A stretch of 64,000 bases of DNA from Aneurinibacillus uraniidurans (GCF_028471905.1 NZ_CP116902.1:2082501-2146500), one strand, 5' to 3'. Numbered from the stretch's first letter, positions 6,640-17,108 are shown. The notes: generated from the letters alone by a model not told the origin. A program made the numbers and translations.

Positions 6640-8634
6640 CTACATTTTAAATTTTCCAGCTAGCGCTAATAACTGTTCAGACAACAATGCCAAATCATCC
6701 GCCATCTGCACCAGTCCTTGTGCCACATTCACTTGCTGACCAGCAATCTGGCTCATCTCTTCCGATGCGGCTGCGGATTCTTCTGTAATCGAAGTCGCGT
6801 GCTGCAAATCTTTTGTCATCCGCGCATTTTGTTCATTCAATTGGCCGACCGAGTGCATAATATTATGCGAGCGTGTCGAAATATGCTCTACGTCATGCGC
6901 AATCTCACTGAATGAATCATTCACATGTTTCATCATTTTCCCGCTATCGTCTACGATGGTATTTCCGACGGTAATAACTTCGATCGCTTTTCCAATTTGT
7001 TGACGGGTCTCCCCAACAATATCGGCAATACGTGTCGCGGCAGCATTAGATTGATCCGCTAACTTGCGCACTTCATCGGCTACAACAGAGAAACCGCGAC
7101 CGTTCTCACCCGCACGCGCTGCTTCAATAGCGGCATTAAGTGCTAACAAGTTCGTCTGCTCGGTAATCTCTCGGATGAGCACAACCATTTCCTCAATTCG
7201 CTGTGCATCTTCTCCTAATTGTACAATAACATCTGTTGATTCTTTCATTGTCTGCTGTAACGTATCCATCCGTTCAACAGCCCGTTCACCAAGCAAACGA
7301 CCATTATGCGCTGAACTTGCCGATTTGCTCGCTGATTCATTCATGACTTTACTATCGTCAACAAGCGAGTGAACATTCTGTGCCACACGGCCCATATACT
7401 GTGTGACATTGGAAATGAGTGCCGCAATCTCGTTCGAACCTACTGCAATCTCTTCAATCGCTGTTCCGATATCTTTAAGTCCCGCTTCTGATTCTGCACT
7501 GCGTTCATGCAATTCACGCGATGCCATGGTTACGTTGTCTGACGTCCGAGTAATTTCGTGAATCATTGTGCGTAAACTCTCGCGCATATGGTTCACTTGT
7601 ACACTCAGCTCACCAAGCTCATCTTTGGACAACACAGGTACTTCTTTTGTTAGGTCATTACCAGCAATCGATAGGACACTTTGTCGTAATCCAGCAATGG
7701 GACGTGTAACCCGAAATACAAGCACGAGTGTAATAATGATGGCTGCAGCTAATGCTACAAGAGAAATTAACATTGTCCAGTGCAGTGCTTGGCCAGTGAT
7801 TTCTGTGACAGCTTTCTCAGACACTTCTGATACAAATACCCAATTCGATCCTTTCACTCGCTGGAAAAATACAAAATGCGTACCATTTTCGTCTATGTAT
7901 TTTGCATTCCCCTTCTCTTGTTTCAGCGCCTGTTCTGTCAAAATCTTTTTCAAATCCGCGTTCTGTTCATCACGTGTTACATTACGTTTCAAGATGTACT
8001 CTTTTTTCGGATGCGTAATAACTGTGCCATCGGCCGTGAGCATATAATACATGCTATTCTCACCAAGCGGGGAATTCCCAACAAGCGAAAACATGTCTTT
8101 CAACAATACTGTACCACCAATCGACCCAATTACATGCTTATTCTCATCTAGTATCGGCTGTACGATGAGGACAATTTGTGTCGTACCGTCTCCACGTGCC
8201 ACAAGCGGATCAGAAATAACTGTTTCACCCGCCATGACTTTTGGGAAATATGCTCTGTCCGCGATGCTCACGATCTTGTTATTAAGCGTTGTCCAGGCAT
8301 TTCCTTTCGCATCTGCCACGAAAAAACCAAGCATCGTTCGCTGCCAGTTATCTTTCTGCCGTGCAATATAAGATCTCTGCGCGTCGATATTGCCCGTCTT
8401 AAGTGCAGTAATCAGTTCACTATTCGTACTGTATAAGCGAACATCCGACTTTCTTGCCTCCATCCACGTATCTAATGAGGTCACGACTCGGTTTTCTAAC
8501 TCTATCGAGATCGTCTGGAAGTTTTTCTCTAGAAGACTGGATGTAATACTGTAGCTTCCCCATGAGGTACCAAGCAACGCTATAATAAATAGCGGAATGA
8601 TAGCCCCCAATATTTTAGAACGAATAGACTGCAT
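6640..8634 (-). CDS. Methyl-accepting chemotaxis protein (dCache type)
   Basis: A 664-residue transmembrane chemoreceptor. Residues about 8-28 are the first membrane helix, 35-280 an extracellular double-Cache sensor (with [22 protein letters not shown] and a distal [11 protein letters not shown] strand), 283-306 the second helix, then a HAMP domain and a long cytoplasmic signalling coiled coil. The highly conserved hairpin tip ([18 protein letters not shown]) lies near residue 500 and binds CheA/CheW. The ligand is unknown; dCache sensors of this type often bind amino acids or small acids. The ribosome binding site is an uninterrupted run of nine G. The gene stands after the patatin-like gene on the same strand and ends at a strong terminator. 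Confidence 0.93.
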   Translation of the reverse strand: MQSIRSKILGAIIPLFIIALLGTSWGSYSITSSLLEKNFQTISIELENRVVTSLDTWMEARKSDVRLYSTNSELITALKTGNIDAQRSYIARQKDNWQRTMLGFFVADAKGNAWTTLNNKIVSIADRAYFPKVMAGETVISDPLVARGDGTTQIVLIVQPILDENKHVIGSIGGTVLLKDMFSLVGNSPLGENSMYYMLTADGTVITHPKKEYILKRNVTRDEQNADLKKILTEQALKQEKGNAKYIDENGTHFVFFQRVKGSNWVFVSEVSEKAVTEITGQALHWTMLISLVALAAAIIITLVLVFRVTRPIAGLRQSVLSIAGNDLTKEVPVLSKDELGELSVQVNHMRESLRTMIHEITRTSDNVTMASRELHERSAESEAGLKDIGTAIEEIAVGSNEIAALISNVTQYMGRVAQNVHSLVDDSKVMNESASKSASSAHNGRLLGERAVERMDTLQQTMKESTDVIVQLGEDAQRIEEMVVLIREITEQTNLLALNAAIEAARAGENGRGFSVVADEVRKLADQSNAAATRIADIVGETRQQIGKAIEVITVGNTIVDDSGKMMKHVNDSFSEIAHDVEHISTRSHNIMHSVGQLNEQNARMTKDLQHATSITEESAAASEEMSQIAGQQVNVAQGLVQMADDLALLSEQLLALAGKFKM

Positions 8635-8639
8635 CTCAA

Positions 8640-8648
8640 CCCCCCCCC
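8640..8648 (-). repeat. Nine-base homopolymer in ribosome binding site
   Basis: The plus strand has nine C (8640-8648), giving AAAAGGGGGGGGGTTGAG before the chemoreceptor ATG. The tract is the Shine-Dalgarno element itself, so slippage would alter its length and its effective spacing. Confidence 0.8.
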
Positions 8649-8779
8649 TTTTATTTTGTCTATTTTTATAATATTACGACATTATACACACTATATCATT
8701 TTAGTATATTTTGAGCACATAAAATAAAGGCCTATTTTATAGTCAATATGCTATAAGATAAGCCTAATTCCCCTTATAT

Positions 8780-9775
8780 TTATACAATAGCTGTCGTGTT
8801 AAGAAACTCCTCCGCCTGCTCTTTTCCATTCGCAAAAAAGGTGGGCGTCTCTACAAAATAGTCGAAATATCCACGGTACTCATTCGGTTGAATCATCGAA
8901 ACTTGAATCGATTTATATTTTGAATCGACTAACTTCCCTTCCTTAATAAGTCGATTAATCAACTCAATACTGTTCAATTCCGCATAGATTGCATTTTTGA
9001 AAAGCATTTTTAGTTTGAAATCTTCCACATCAAAATAGCTCGTAATAGGCTTTAAAGATTTCTCAATCGTCTCGACTGTAATGAGGATAATATGATCCGC
9101 GACCGTAAGTGGACCCAACACTGGGTTATACTGGTATGCCCCGTCATACTCCCCGTTATATTCTCCATATTGTATAAGCTGTAAGCAGCTTTTAATGCCA
9201 TCAGCCGACATATCTTTTACGATATAATTGTCATCCTCGCCAATTGATAGCTCTGTTTTTTCACGTGCGGCATGATTCGTGTACAGTACCGCTTTGTCTT
9301 TAGCAAAATGATAGGCATTCGCAATAATTCCAATATCCGATGACGCAAACCGATTTGCAATCTCTTCAAAAAAAGAATCAGGGCGAATGGATTCATACGT
9401 TTTAGCAGGAAACCAGAACGATAACCAATCACTCCAGGTTAATAACGGAAAGCTTGTCATATATCGTTCCAGTGGTGAAATCGTACGAAATACATCCGGC
9501 ATTCCTGTAAGCGCGTACTGCATGAACTTTACTTCATCCGGTACCCCATCTTCACTCGTCTCTTGAAAATATTTCGTATAAAACTCTGCAAGTGCCTGGA
9601 GGTTTTGTTCATCTAAATAGTAATAGGCAGATAAAATCGCCCCGCTCGTTACTGACAAAATATCAGGACGTATCCCATGCTCACGAAATGTCTGCAACGC
9701 CCCGGCATTAAATGCATTCATTCCGCCAATCCCCTGTACCGCTACTGCCACCATATTTCCTGTACGATCTGTCAT
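8780..9775 (-). CDS. Patatin-like phospholipase-family protein
   Basis: A 331-residue protein with patatin topology: a glycine-rich oxyanion-hole segment near the N-terminus (VQGIGGMNAFNAGAL), a nucleophile-elbow region about residue 42, and a distal DGA motif (EYDGAYQYNP) near residue 212. The family's elbow is G-x-S-x-G-A. Here it reads S-V-T-S-G-A, so the Ser expected at the third position is Thr and a Ser sits one residue later. Catalysis may be altered or lost. No signal peptide is seen, so it is probably cytoplasmic. The start has an excellent AAGGAGGGAG site. It lies between the RND pump genes and the chemoreceptor on the same strand; no functional link is evident. Confidence 0.72.
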   Translation of the reverse strand: MTDRTGNMVAVAVQGIGGMNAFNAGALQTFREHGIRPDILSVTSGAILSAYYYLDEQNLQALAEFYTKYFQETSEDGVPDEVKFMQYALTGMPDVFRTISPLERYMTSFPLLTWSDWLSFWFPAKTYESIRPDSFFEEIANRFASSDIGIIANAYHFAKDKAVLYTNHAAREKTELSIGEDDNYIVKDMSADGIKSCLQLIQYGEYNGEYDGAYQYNPVLGPLTVADHIILITVETIEKSLKPITSYFDVEDFKLKMLFKNAIYAELNSIELINRLIKEGKLVDSKYKSIQVSMIQPNEYRGYFDYFVETPTFFANGKEQAEEFLNTTAIV

Positions 9776-9863
9776 GTTTCTCCCTCCTTATAAAGAACCT
9801 TACCTATTACACCATTGTAATACATGGATAGGATATTATTGTCATATACGTGTGCATAATTTG

Positions 9864-12800
9864 TTAAATTTTCCGCCACTTTATACTTCGCACACGAAAA
9901 CTTTCAAATAAGGAGTACAGAACAGGGACAAGTAATAACGTAATAATCGTATGAAACAACAGCCCGAAAATAACGACGGTCGCCAGCGGAGCTTCCATTC
10001 CGCTTCCCTCCCCGTATGCAAGTGCAAGCGGCAGCATCCCGAGAATGGCTGTTAATTTGGTCATAATAATCGGACGTACGCGATTTCGCACAGCTTCGAG
10101 AATCGCCGCTTGCAAATCCAGCTTATCCCGTGTACGAAGCAAGTTAATTCGATCAATGAGTAGAATCGCATTCGACACAACAATCCCAATGAGCATAATA
10201 GCACCGACAATTCCAAGCTCATTCAACGAACGCTGCGTTGAAACCATGCCAACAACGATTCCGACAATCGCCATCGGGATCGTAATCATAATAATAAACG
10301 GATGGCTTAATCGGTTGAATTGTGCCACCATAATTAAATAGATCAAACCAATTACCACCAGGAAAACAATCAAGCCCGTTGACAAGTTTTCTTCCTGCTG
10401 CTTGATATCCCCGACTGCCTCCACTGTATATCCGTTTGGAAGCGATAACTCCTTTATCTTTTTCATAACTTCTTTGCCTGCTGTCCCAATATCAGAGCCA
10501 ATTAGTTCAGCACTTATAGTAGCCACGCGATCCCCGTCTTTGTGTGTAATAGTTGTCAGTGATTTTCCATACTTCCAGTCAACAAGTGTAGACAGAGGTA
10601 CTTGTACTCCCTTCGGTGTCGTAATCATGATGGCACGTAATTGTTCAGGATGTGTTAATAAACTCTCCGGGTAGCGGGCGATTACATCGACATCGAGGTC
10701 TTCAACGACTACTTTTGTAATCGTTTGTTCATTCATCACGCTGCTGATTTGATTCATGACCATCTGCTGAGTAATGCCAAACTGCTCAAGCACATCCTGC
10801 TTTGGCAAAAGAATAACTTTTTCTGTTCCTTCATTTGTGTCATTACGCGGATTTTTTACCCCTGGAATAGTAACGAGTAATTGCTCCAGCTGTTTAGAAA
10901 GTTTAGTAATAACCTCCATGTCTCTACCTTTTATTTCAAGCTGAATCGGTGCCTTATTCTGATCTTTGCCGAAGCCGACCTGAACACGTTCCACCCCCGC
11001 AATCGCGGTAAGCCTCTGATTAATATCCAATAAAATTTCTTCTTTTGGCCGTTTCTTTTCCTGTTTTCCCTTAAGCATAATGTCAAATCTGACATTATCA
11101 TCATATGCATTCACATATAAGTTTTGAATTTCAGGAACTGTACGTAGTTTCTCTTCCGCTTCGATTGCTTTCGGTAACGTTTTCTCAAGCGTTGACCCTT
11201 TTGGCATCTTCAGCATACCCGCTGCATAGTTTTCATCGATACTCTGGTTGAATAACGAATCCATTTTTACAAATGGAGCAAGCAAAACCGCCCCTGCAAA
11301 TAAGCTAATTGCCAACAGTACCGTAAGCCATCTCCGGCGCAAAGCTATCAGCAGCATATTCGTAAACCATCGTACAATGCGGGATGGCTCCTTTCCGCTT
11401 TCCGCCCCTATATGCTTATCATTCTGTAAAAAACTATTTGAAAAAACAGGAACAAATACGAGAGCAGATATGGTAGAGGCAATAATCGCGGCTGTCACAG
11501 TAAAAGCAATCGTACCCATGATCGCCTTCATTTCCTCGCCACCCAAATTAGCAAGAATAAGCGGCAAAAACACAACGACAATGGTTAGTTGTGACGTTAG
11601 GACAGGGGTGATCACTTCATTCACACCAAGCTTAATAGCATCCTGTAATGGTATTCCTTTTTCTCTAAAATGATAAATACTCTCGAGTACAACAATCGCA
11701 GCGTCCACAATCAATCCCATCGCTAAACTTAAAGAAATCAGGGTCACCAAGTCGATGTTATAACCGGCTACTTTTAAACTGATAAAAGTCAGCATAATCG
11801 ATAGAGGCAGCGTAGTTGAAATAACAAGCGTTACCCGCCAGTTCTTGAGGAAAAAGAAGAGAATCACAACAGCAAGAATCGCACCGATGCTTACATCACG
11901 GCTCAAATTTGTAATGGAATTTTGTACAAAAGAAGCTACTTCTTGCTGAATCACAATTGCATACTGTCCATTGGCTTCTTTATTCAATTCATTGATTACC
12001 TGTTTTACTCTTTCCACTGTACGAATTACATCGCTGTTCGATGTTCTCATTACCATCAATTGAATATATTCCTTGCCGTTATAACGGTAAACAGCATCTT
12101 TTTTCTGCGCTCGTACATCCTCAATAACCGCTATACTTGATAACGGTACGTTACCTGAAGGCGTCGGAATCAGTACCGTATTCATCTGCTGGATTGTTTT
12201 AAAAGAATTGTCAACCTCAACAACAGTAGTAAATCCAGGATTTTTTAGCGTTCCAACCGCCTGTTTGATATTGGCTTGCTGAAGGGCAGCGATCGCTTCT
12301 TTCAGTGTTATGTGATAGGCATCTAGTTTTATCGGATCAAATGTAATTTGAATTTTATTTGCAATGTTTGCTTCATCTATTTCGACTTTTTTAACGCCTT
12401 CAACGGCTTCGAGCCGATCTTTTATCGCTGTTTTTGAAAGATTATAGAGCACAGAAATATCTTTGCCCGAAACAGCTACTGCCATCAAATATTCACTATC
12501 ACGATTTCCTTCCTGCTCTACTACTACATCTTTAATTCCAGAAGGGAACGTGCTGCGCAGCCGATTCACTGCATTTTGCACATCTTGCTTAACTTGTTCG
12601 CCCTTTCCTCCTAGAGCAATTACCATAATTTTCGTCGATCCCGTACTTGTATTGGATGTATAGGACTTAATATTTTCAATCGTTTCTAATTCTTTTTCAA
12701 TTGGATTCGTAACTTTGTCTTCCATCTCTTCAGGCGGAAGCGCTGCCCCTGAAACAGAGATCGAGATTTGTGGAAAATTCATTTTTGGGAGCGCCTCACG

Positions 12801-12902
12801 ATTAAAGGAAGCGATAGATACACTACCCGCTAGTAGAATGAATAACGTAAGCATATACATAATCAGTTTTTTCTGTAGGCAAAAATCAATAAATTTCCCC
12901 AT
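9864..12902 (-). CDS. RND-family efflux transporter
   Basis: A 1012-residue inner-membrane RND (AcrB/SwrC-type) pump. It has an N-terminal helix followed by a large periplasm-facing-type porter domain, six helices from about residue 330, a second porter domain, and six C-terminal helices. The helix-4 motif is GLIVDAAIVVLE: the first of the two proton-relay aspartates of AcrB is kept and the second is Ala. The helix-10 lysine position is Ser (GIVVSNAILLID), as is common in Gram-positive relatives. It begins a few bases after the adaptor's stop, so the two genes are one operon. Gram-positive homologues export lipopeptides and amphiphiles or act on envelope lipids; the substrate here is unknown. 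Confidence 0.92.
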   Translation of the reverse strand: MGKFIDFCLQKKLIMYMLTLFILLAGSVSIASFNREALPKMNFPQISISVSGAALPPEEMEDKVTNPIEKELETIENIKSYTSNTSTGSTKIMVIALGGKGEQVKQDVQNAVNRLRSTFPSGIKDVVVEQEGNRDSEYLMAVAVSGKDISVLYNLSKTAIKDRLEAVEGVKKVEIDEANIANKIQITFDPIKLDAYHITLKEAIAALQQANIKQAVGTLKNPGFTTVVEVDNSFKTIQQMNTVLIPTPSGNVPLSSIAVIEDVRAQKKDAVYRYNGKEYIQLMVMRTSNSDVIRTVERVKQVINELNKEANGQYAIVIQQEVASFVQNSITNLSRDVSIGAILAVVILFFFLKNWRVTLVISTTLPLSIMLTFISLKVAGYNIDLVTLISLSLAMGLIVDAAIVVLESIYHFREKGIPLQDAIKLGVNEVITPVLTSQLTIVVVFLPLILANLGGEEMKAIMGTIAFTVTAAIIASTISALVFVPVFSNSFLQNDKHIGAESGKEPSRIVRWFTNMLLIALRRRWLTVLLAISLFAGAVLLAPFVKMDSLFNQSIDENYAAGMLKMPKGSTLEKTLPKAIEAEEKLRTVPEIQNLYVNAYDDNVRFDIMLKGKQEKKRPKEEILLDINQRLTAIAGVERVQVGFGKDQNKAPIQLEIKGRDMEVITKLSKQLEQLLVTIPGVKNPRNDTNEGTEKVILLPKQDVLEQFGITQQMVMNQISSVMNEQTITKVVVEDLDVDVIARYPESLLTHPEQLRAIMITTPKGVQVPLSTLVDWKYGKSLTTITHKDGDRVATISAELIGSDIGTAGKEVMKKIKELSLPNGYTVEAVGDIKQQEENLSTGLIVFLVVIGLIYLIMVAQFNRLSHPFIIMITIPMAIVGIVVGMVSTQRSLNELGIVGAIMLIGIVVSNAILLIDRINLLRTRDKLDLQAAILEAVRNRVRPIIMTKLTAILGMLPLALAYGEGSGMEAPLATVVIFGLLFHTIITLLLVPVLYSLFESFRVRSIKWRKI

Positions 12903-12904
12903 TT

Positions 12905-14260
12905 TTACGCTCCTTTTGGCGTTACTTTTTCCCCTTCAACGAGGAAAGAAACACCAGAAGTAATCACAAGATCGCCAGGATTTACCCCTGAAAGAATCTC
13001 AATTTTATCCCCGATGATTTGTCCTGCTTCTACCTGTTGTTTTCGTACTACTCCATTGTCCACTAGTAATACATACCGCCCTTTTTCTCCAATCCCCATG
13101 CATTGAAGAGGCAGAACGATGCCCGTAGAAAGTTTGCGCGGCAGCTCGACTGTAGCAAGCATGCCTCCGCGCCATACTCCATTCGCATTAGGCACTGTAA
13201 TTTCTACGTTATATTTGCCTGTTTCTGCATGAGCGAGTGGAGGTACAAACGATACCATTCCCTCACTTCGGGTTCCGTTCTCCTGAACGACCGCTATCTT
13301 TTTGCCGGGAGCAAATTGCGAAATCAAAGCAGCTTCCACCTCGACTTTTATTTTCACCTGGGATAAATCAACCAGGGTAATAATGGGACTGCCCGAAGCA
13401 GCTATATCTCCCTGATGCGAGGAGACTTCTACAACCATCCCTGAGAAGGGAGCTGTAATTTGGGAATCTTGTATATTTTTATTGGCCTGTGTCAGTCCAT
13501 TTTTTGCATTGGCGATTTCCGTAGCTGTGCTCGCTAAGCGGTCAGCGTTGTTTTTATCTGCACGAATCGCATTTTGCCGCTGCTTTAGCGTGAGTTGTTT
13601 TTGCTCGATAAGCCGTTTTTTCTGTTCCTGTAAAGCAGTTAGCTGTGTCTGCTCGCTTTTTACCGTTAGTTCGCTTTGCTCCAGTTTTGTCTTTATCGTA
13701 TCGAGATCTACTTTTGATAGTGCTCCGTTCGCAAACAGTGCCTCTGTTCTTTGCAGCTCCGCTTTATACTGCGCTGCATTTTTCGCTTCATTTTCCAGTT
13801 TAATTTTTTGCTTCTTTATGGAGCTTTCTGTCTCTGCTATCGAATCATCCGTTTGTTTTACGTTGCTATCATATGCATCCGTTACTTTAGGATCGCCTTG
13901 CAAAATTTTAGCTCGCTTCGCCTCAGCTTCTTTAATCTGTGCACTCGATACAGCAAGAGCACTTTGATAATTCGCTGTATCTACTACACCCAAAACCTGC
14001 CCTTGTTTCACATACATTCCCTTTTTTACGGGTAGGCTAGTAATTTTCCCGGAAGTTCCGAAGGCAAGTTGTGTTTCTACATTCGCTTCGATGATTCCTG
14101 ACTTAGTCAGCAAGAGCGGTTGCTGCTGCGCTGTTACTTGTACTACATCTACTATTTTTGCTTTTTTTATTTCTTCCGGTTCCTTGGAAGCAACCGGCTG
14201 ACTACATCCTGAATGGATCATAATCATAGCGATGGCGGGTATAAGAAGCCACTTCTTCAC
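12905..14260 (-). CDS. RND efflux adaptor lipoprotein (HlyD/AcrA family)
   Basis: A 451-residue periplasmic-adaptor-type protein. The N-terminus is a lipoprotein signal with Cys near residue 19 (IHSGC). It has a split lipoyl (barrel-sandwich) domain (GKITSLPVKKGMYVKQGQVLG and ITAPFSGMVVEVSSHQGD) separated by a long alpha-helical coiled-coil hairpin, about residues 95-250, rich in Lys, Gln and Ala. Beta-barrel and membrane-proximal domains follow. The start is GTG after AGGAGGAG. The gene directly precedes the RND pump and overlaps its translation signals. In a Gram-positive cell it would link the pump to the wall side of the membrane. Confidence 0.92.
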   Translation of the reverse strand: MKKWLLIPAIAMIMIHSGCSQPVASKEPEEIKKAKIVDVVQVTAQQQPLLLTKSGIIEANVETQLAFGTSGKITSLPVKKGMYVKQGQVLGVVDTANYQSALAVSSAQIKEAEAKRAKILQGDPKVTDAYDSNVKQTDDSIAETESSIKKQKIKLENEAKNAAQYKAELQRTEALFANGALSKVDLDTIKTKLEQSELTVKSEQTQLTALQEQKKRLIEQKQLTLKQRQNAIRADKNNADRLASTATEIANAKNGLTQANKNIQDSQITAPFSGMVVEVSSHQGDIAASGSPIITLVDLSQVKIKVEVEAALISQFAPGKKIAVVQENGTRSEGMVSFVPPLAHAETGKYNVEITVPNANGVWRGGMLATVELPRKLSTGIVLPLQCMGIGEKGRYVLLVDNGVVRKQQVEAGQIIGDKIEILSGVNPGDLVITSGVSFLVEGEKVTPKGA

Positions 14261-14299
14261 ACTAACTCCTCCTACATTTTTTATTGTTCACCGTTTCAA

Positions 14300-15475
14300 C
14301 TACGGAAGTAACTGCCAATAGAAAAGTTTTTTATCAAAAATAATGGAAGCGATTTCATTATGAAATCCTACAACGTTAAAGTCCCCACTGAAGTTGGATA
14401 ATGTAATAATCGTAAGGTCATCATCGATAAACCGGTCGATACCTGCCCGTAAACCTGGAAGCGAGCCCCCATGAGAAAGATCACGATGGTAAAAAGAACT
14501 CTTTTTACTCGACTCATACCAGCCATATCCATACCCTCGTAAACCAAATCGATCTGCATCCACGTACCGGGTGTACATTTTATCCAGGGACGGTTGTGTT
14601 AACAGCCTGCCGGATTGTAACGCCTGGTCATACAAGGATAAATCTTCAACTGTTGTAATGAGACTTCCGCAAGCAAATAACAAAGAATCATCAATTGCCC
14701 CTACCGGCTGCCCATTCTCATATCCCTGTGCGATCGAAATATCGTTATTTCTGTGCAGATACGAATGCTTCATCCCTGCTTGATCGAGAATATTTTTTTG
14801 TACATAGTTTTCATAGTTCATACCAGACGCTTTTTCAATAATCGTGCCTAGCAATACATAGTTTGAATTGGAATAATCCCACTTCTCACCAGGTGTAAAC
14901 TGTACTGGTCTATTTTTAAAAAGTTCAATCACTTGATCACGTGTACGAGGCTTCGTCCAATCTCCTACGATTTCCGGCTCAAGGTAGTCAGGTATTCCAG
15001 ATGTTAGCGTTAGCAAATGATGAATTTTTATATTTTTCCCATTCGGATAGTCGGGAATATAGTGAGAAATAGGATCATTTACCGATAAGATCCCTTTCTC
15101 TTCTAATTGAAGAATACATACCGCAGTCAGCGACTTCGTAAGCGAGCCGGCAGCGAAGTGTGTTTCTGTTGTATTTGGAAGCTTTTCTTTTTGATTGGCC
15201 ATATCATATGCTTTTTTGAATACGATCTTATCTTTCTGCCGAACGAGAACAACACCACTAAACGGGTGATCTTTTGTATACTGATCCATGAATTGCTCTA
15301 GCTTTTGTTCGGTTGACCCTTGCAGGCTAGAATGGTTTTTACCGCCATACAATAATGTTACAGCAGCTAGCCCCATAACAAAGATAAGAGCTAGCCCGAT
15401 TCTCATTAACCAGCGTACGAAGCCTGATCGTGTGTGCCTGTGTCGTTCTTTTCGCGACACATGAGGAAGTCCCAT
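14300..15475 (-). CDS. Membrane-anchored serine hydrolase (beta-lactamase/PBP-like, class C fold)
   Basis: A 391-residue protein with one N-terminal membrane anchor (residues about 22-45) and an extracytoplasmic class C beta-lactamase-like domain. Active-site motifs are visible: S-x-x-K as GSLTKS (about residue 113), Y-x-N as YSN (about 200) and HGG as SHGGSLPG (about 335). Such proteins are D,D-peptidases, esterases or D-amino-acid-peptide hydrolases. It lies 21 bp downstream of an ABC-2 permease and belongs to the ABC transporter operon preceded by a two-component system, an arrangement typical of envelope-stress or antimicrobial-peptide defence. Exact substrate unknown. Confidence 0.85.
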   Translation of the reverse strand: MGLPHVSRKERHRHTRSGFVRWLMRIGLALIFVMGLAAVTLLYGGKNHSSLQGSTEQKLEQFMDQYTKDHPFSGVVLVRQKDKIVFKKAYDMANQKEKLPNTTETHFAAGSLTKSLTAVCILQLEEKGILSVNDPISHYIPDYPNGKNIKIHHLLTLTSGIPDYLEPEIVGDWTKPRTRDQVIELFKNRPVQFTPGEKWDYSNSNYVLLGTIIEKASGMNYENYVQKNILDQAGMKHSYLHRNNDISIAQGYENGQPVGAIDDSLLFACGSLITTVEDLSLYDQALQSGRLLTQPSLDKMYTRYVDADRFGLRGYGYGWYESSKKSSFYHRDLSHGGSLPGLRAGIDRFIDDDLTIITLSNFSGDFNVVGFHNEIASIIFDKKLFYWQLLP

Positions 15476-15496
15476 CCCCTCACCCTTTCTCCTGAA

Positions 15497-16192
15497 TTAT
15501 TCCGTAACATCAGCCTTTTCAACGTTTCGTATTGATAAGTAGGCCGTGAATATACCAATGACGGCAAGCGAAATACGTATAGAAGCAATCGAATCCACCA
15601 CAAAATTATTAATGGAAGAACTTAAAAATAGAACAATTACAACTGCTACTATAATGATTGTTGGAACCGATTTTTTTCGCATCCCGAAATAGAGCGGCAA
15701 TAAGCTTATACACGCAGACAATAAAGCATTTGTACATGTATGTACGAGATTGGTAACGATGATTTCATTAGTCAGTTTTGTGGGAACAAGATGAAAGAAA
15801 TAATCGACGACGTAAAAACCGAGTCCAATGAGTACACTAGATAGAAAAATCGTGACAAATGTAAAGCTCCCTACAATGAGTAACTTTGCGATCATTAGTT
15901 TTTTTCGCTTAATCGGATACATAAACATAAGTGCAATCGTTTTGGTTTTGTATTCGTCTATGATAAGCTTTGCTAGGAGAACAGCGGCAAAAATCATAAA
16001 TGTCGCTCTCGTCATTTTCGTAATAGAAGAAAACGCCATGTCGTAATTTACAAATGTAACGGTGCCATCACTTCTATCTGCAAACTGTATGAAGCATAGC
16101 AAAAGCAAGATGATTACATCAGCGATTACTACTTTTTTGATGTACTGGTGTAATGTAAACTTTCGAATTTCTAGCTTAATGAGATGAAACAA
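15497..16192 (-). CDS. ABC-2 type transporter permease
   Basis: A 231-residue membrane protein with about six helices, the usual size for permeases of BcrA/EpiF-like exporters and immunity transporters. The start is TTG at 16192, overlapping the ATPase gene by 17 bases, which suggests translational coupling. The sequence is hydrophobic with a cytoplasmic loop (KTKTIALMFMYPIKRKKLM) typical of ABC-2 permeases that contact the ATPase. With the adjacent ATPase it should form a homodimeric or simple exporter. The substrate may be a peptide antibiotic, inferred only from the two-component system and the serine hydrolase alongside. Confidence 0.85.
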   Translation of the reverse strand: MFHLIKLEIRKFTLHQYIKKVVIADVIILLLLCFIQFADRSDGTVTFVNYDMAFSSITKMTRATFMIFAAVLLAKLIIDEYKTKTIALMFMYPIKRKKLMIAKLLIVGSFTFVTIFLSSVLIGLGFYVVDYFFHLVPTKLTNEIIVTNLVHTCTNALLSACISLLPLYFGMRKKSVPTIIIVAVVIVLFLSSSINNFVVDSIASIRISLAVIGIFTAYLSIRNVEKADVTE

Positions 16193-17108
16193 TCAAACCA
16201 CCGCCGTTTATCAAGTTCAAAAAGTAGTCTTCTAATGAGGAACTTTTTTTCGTAATTCCTTCAATCATGACATCATGTACGAGTAAATCTTTGATCAAAT
16301 CGTTTACAACGAGCCCTGGCTCATAAATTCTTATTTTGGCATTGTCGATCACTTTAACATTCCTCAGTAAAAGCCTATACTCCAGTACATAAACAGCTTT
16401 TTGACAATCATCGGTTAGCAATTCGATGTATTCCGTATTGCTTTCACGGATCGAATCAAGAGAAACTTCTTTAATGAGCTGCCCTTCATGGATTACTCCG
16501 ATCGTATCAGCGACTTGTTCGATCTCCCCCAAAATATGACTCGACATTACAATTGCGATCCCGTATTCACGGCTCAGCGTGGTAAACAGACTCCGAAATT
16601 CGTTAATCCCGACCGGATCAAGCCCGTTAGTCGGTTCATCTAATAGAAGTAACTCTGGCTTGGTTATCATGGCTCTGGCTATTCCGAGCCGCTGTTTCAT
16701 GCCAAGTGAAAGGTCTTTAACAGCTTTATGGGCACTATTTTGTAAATGGACCATTTGTAATACCGTATCAATGACTTGCTTATCGTAATAGCCCATATAT
16801 TCACAATGAAGATCCAGGTTTTCTCGTGCTGTAAGCTTGTCATAAAATAACGGGTATTCAATGATACTGCCGATTCTTTTTCTTATTTCATGAGAAGTAG
16901 GGGTTAGCTTCTCTCCAAACAGCTCGATTTCTCCACTGGTCGGCTTGATCAAGTTCGTAATCATTTTTAGAATTGTTGTTTTTCCTGCCCCATTTGCCCC
17001 TAACAGTCCATAAATTTCCCCTTTTTTGATCGTCATCGTTACATTCGAAACAACTTCCTTTTCATGAAATGCTTTCGTGAGATGCTTCGTCTGAACAACA
17101 TAGCTCAT
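16176..17108 (-). CDS. ABC transporter ATP-binding protein (BcrA-like)
   Basis: A 310-residue ABC ATPase. Walker A is GANGAGKTT (about residues 37-45), the signature is LSLGMKQR, Walker B is LLLLDEPTNGLDP and the switch His is in SSHILGE. A C-terminal domain of about 90 residues follows, as in the bacitracin/lantibiotic immunity ATPases. It is the first gene of an operon with the permease and serine hydrolase. Its promoter, upstream, has a good -10 box, no good -35 box, and three evenly spaced direct repeats, which fits activation by the neighbouring OmpR-type regulator. Confidence 0.92.
   Translation of the reverse strand: MSYVVQTKHLTKAFHEKEVVSNVTMTIKKGEIYGLLGANGAGKTTILKMITNLIKPTSGEIELFGEKLTPTSHEIRKRIGSIIEYPLFYDKLTARENLDLHCEYMGYYDKQVIDTVLQMVHLQNSAHKAVKDLSLGMKQRLGIARAMITKPELLLLDEPTNGLDPVGINEFRSLFTTLSREYGIAIVMSSHILGEIEQVADTIGVIHEGQLIKEVSLDSIRESNTEYIELLTDDCQKAVYVLEYRLLLRNVKVIDNAKIRIYEPGLVVNDLIKDLLVHDVMIEGITKKSSSLEDYFLNLINGGGLIVSSH

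Noticed and set aside
7568-8047. 159-codon plus-strand ORF
   Set aside because: Antisense to the chemoreceptor sensor domain; no start signals.
13482-13967. 161-codon Ser/Cys/Phe-rich plus-strand ORF
   Set aside because: Antisense to the adaptor's coiled-coil; composition is a consequence of the Lys/Gln/Ala-rich sense strand.
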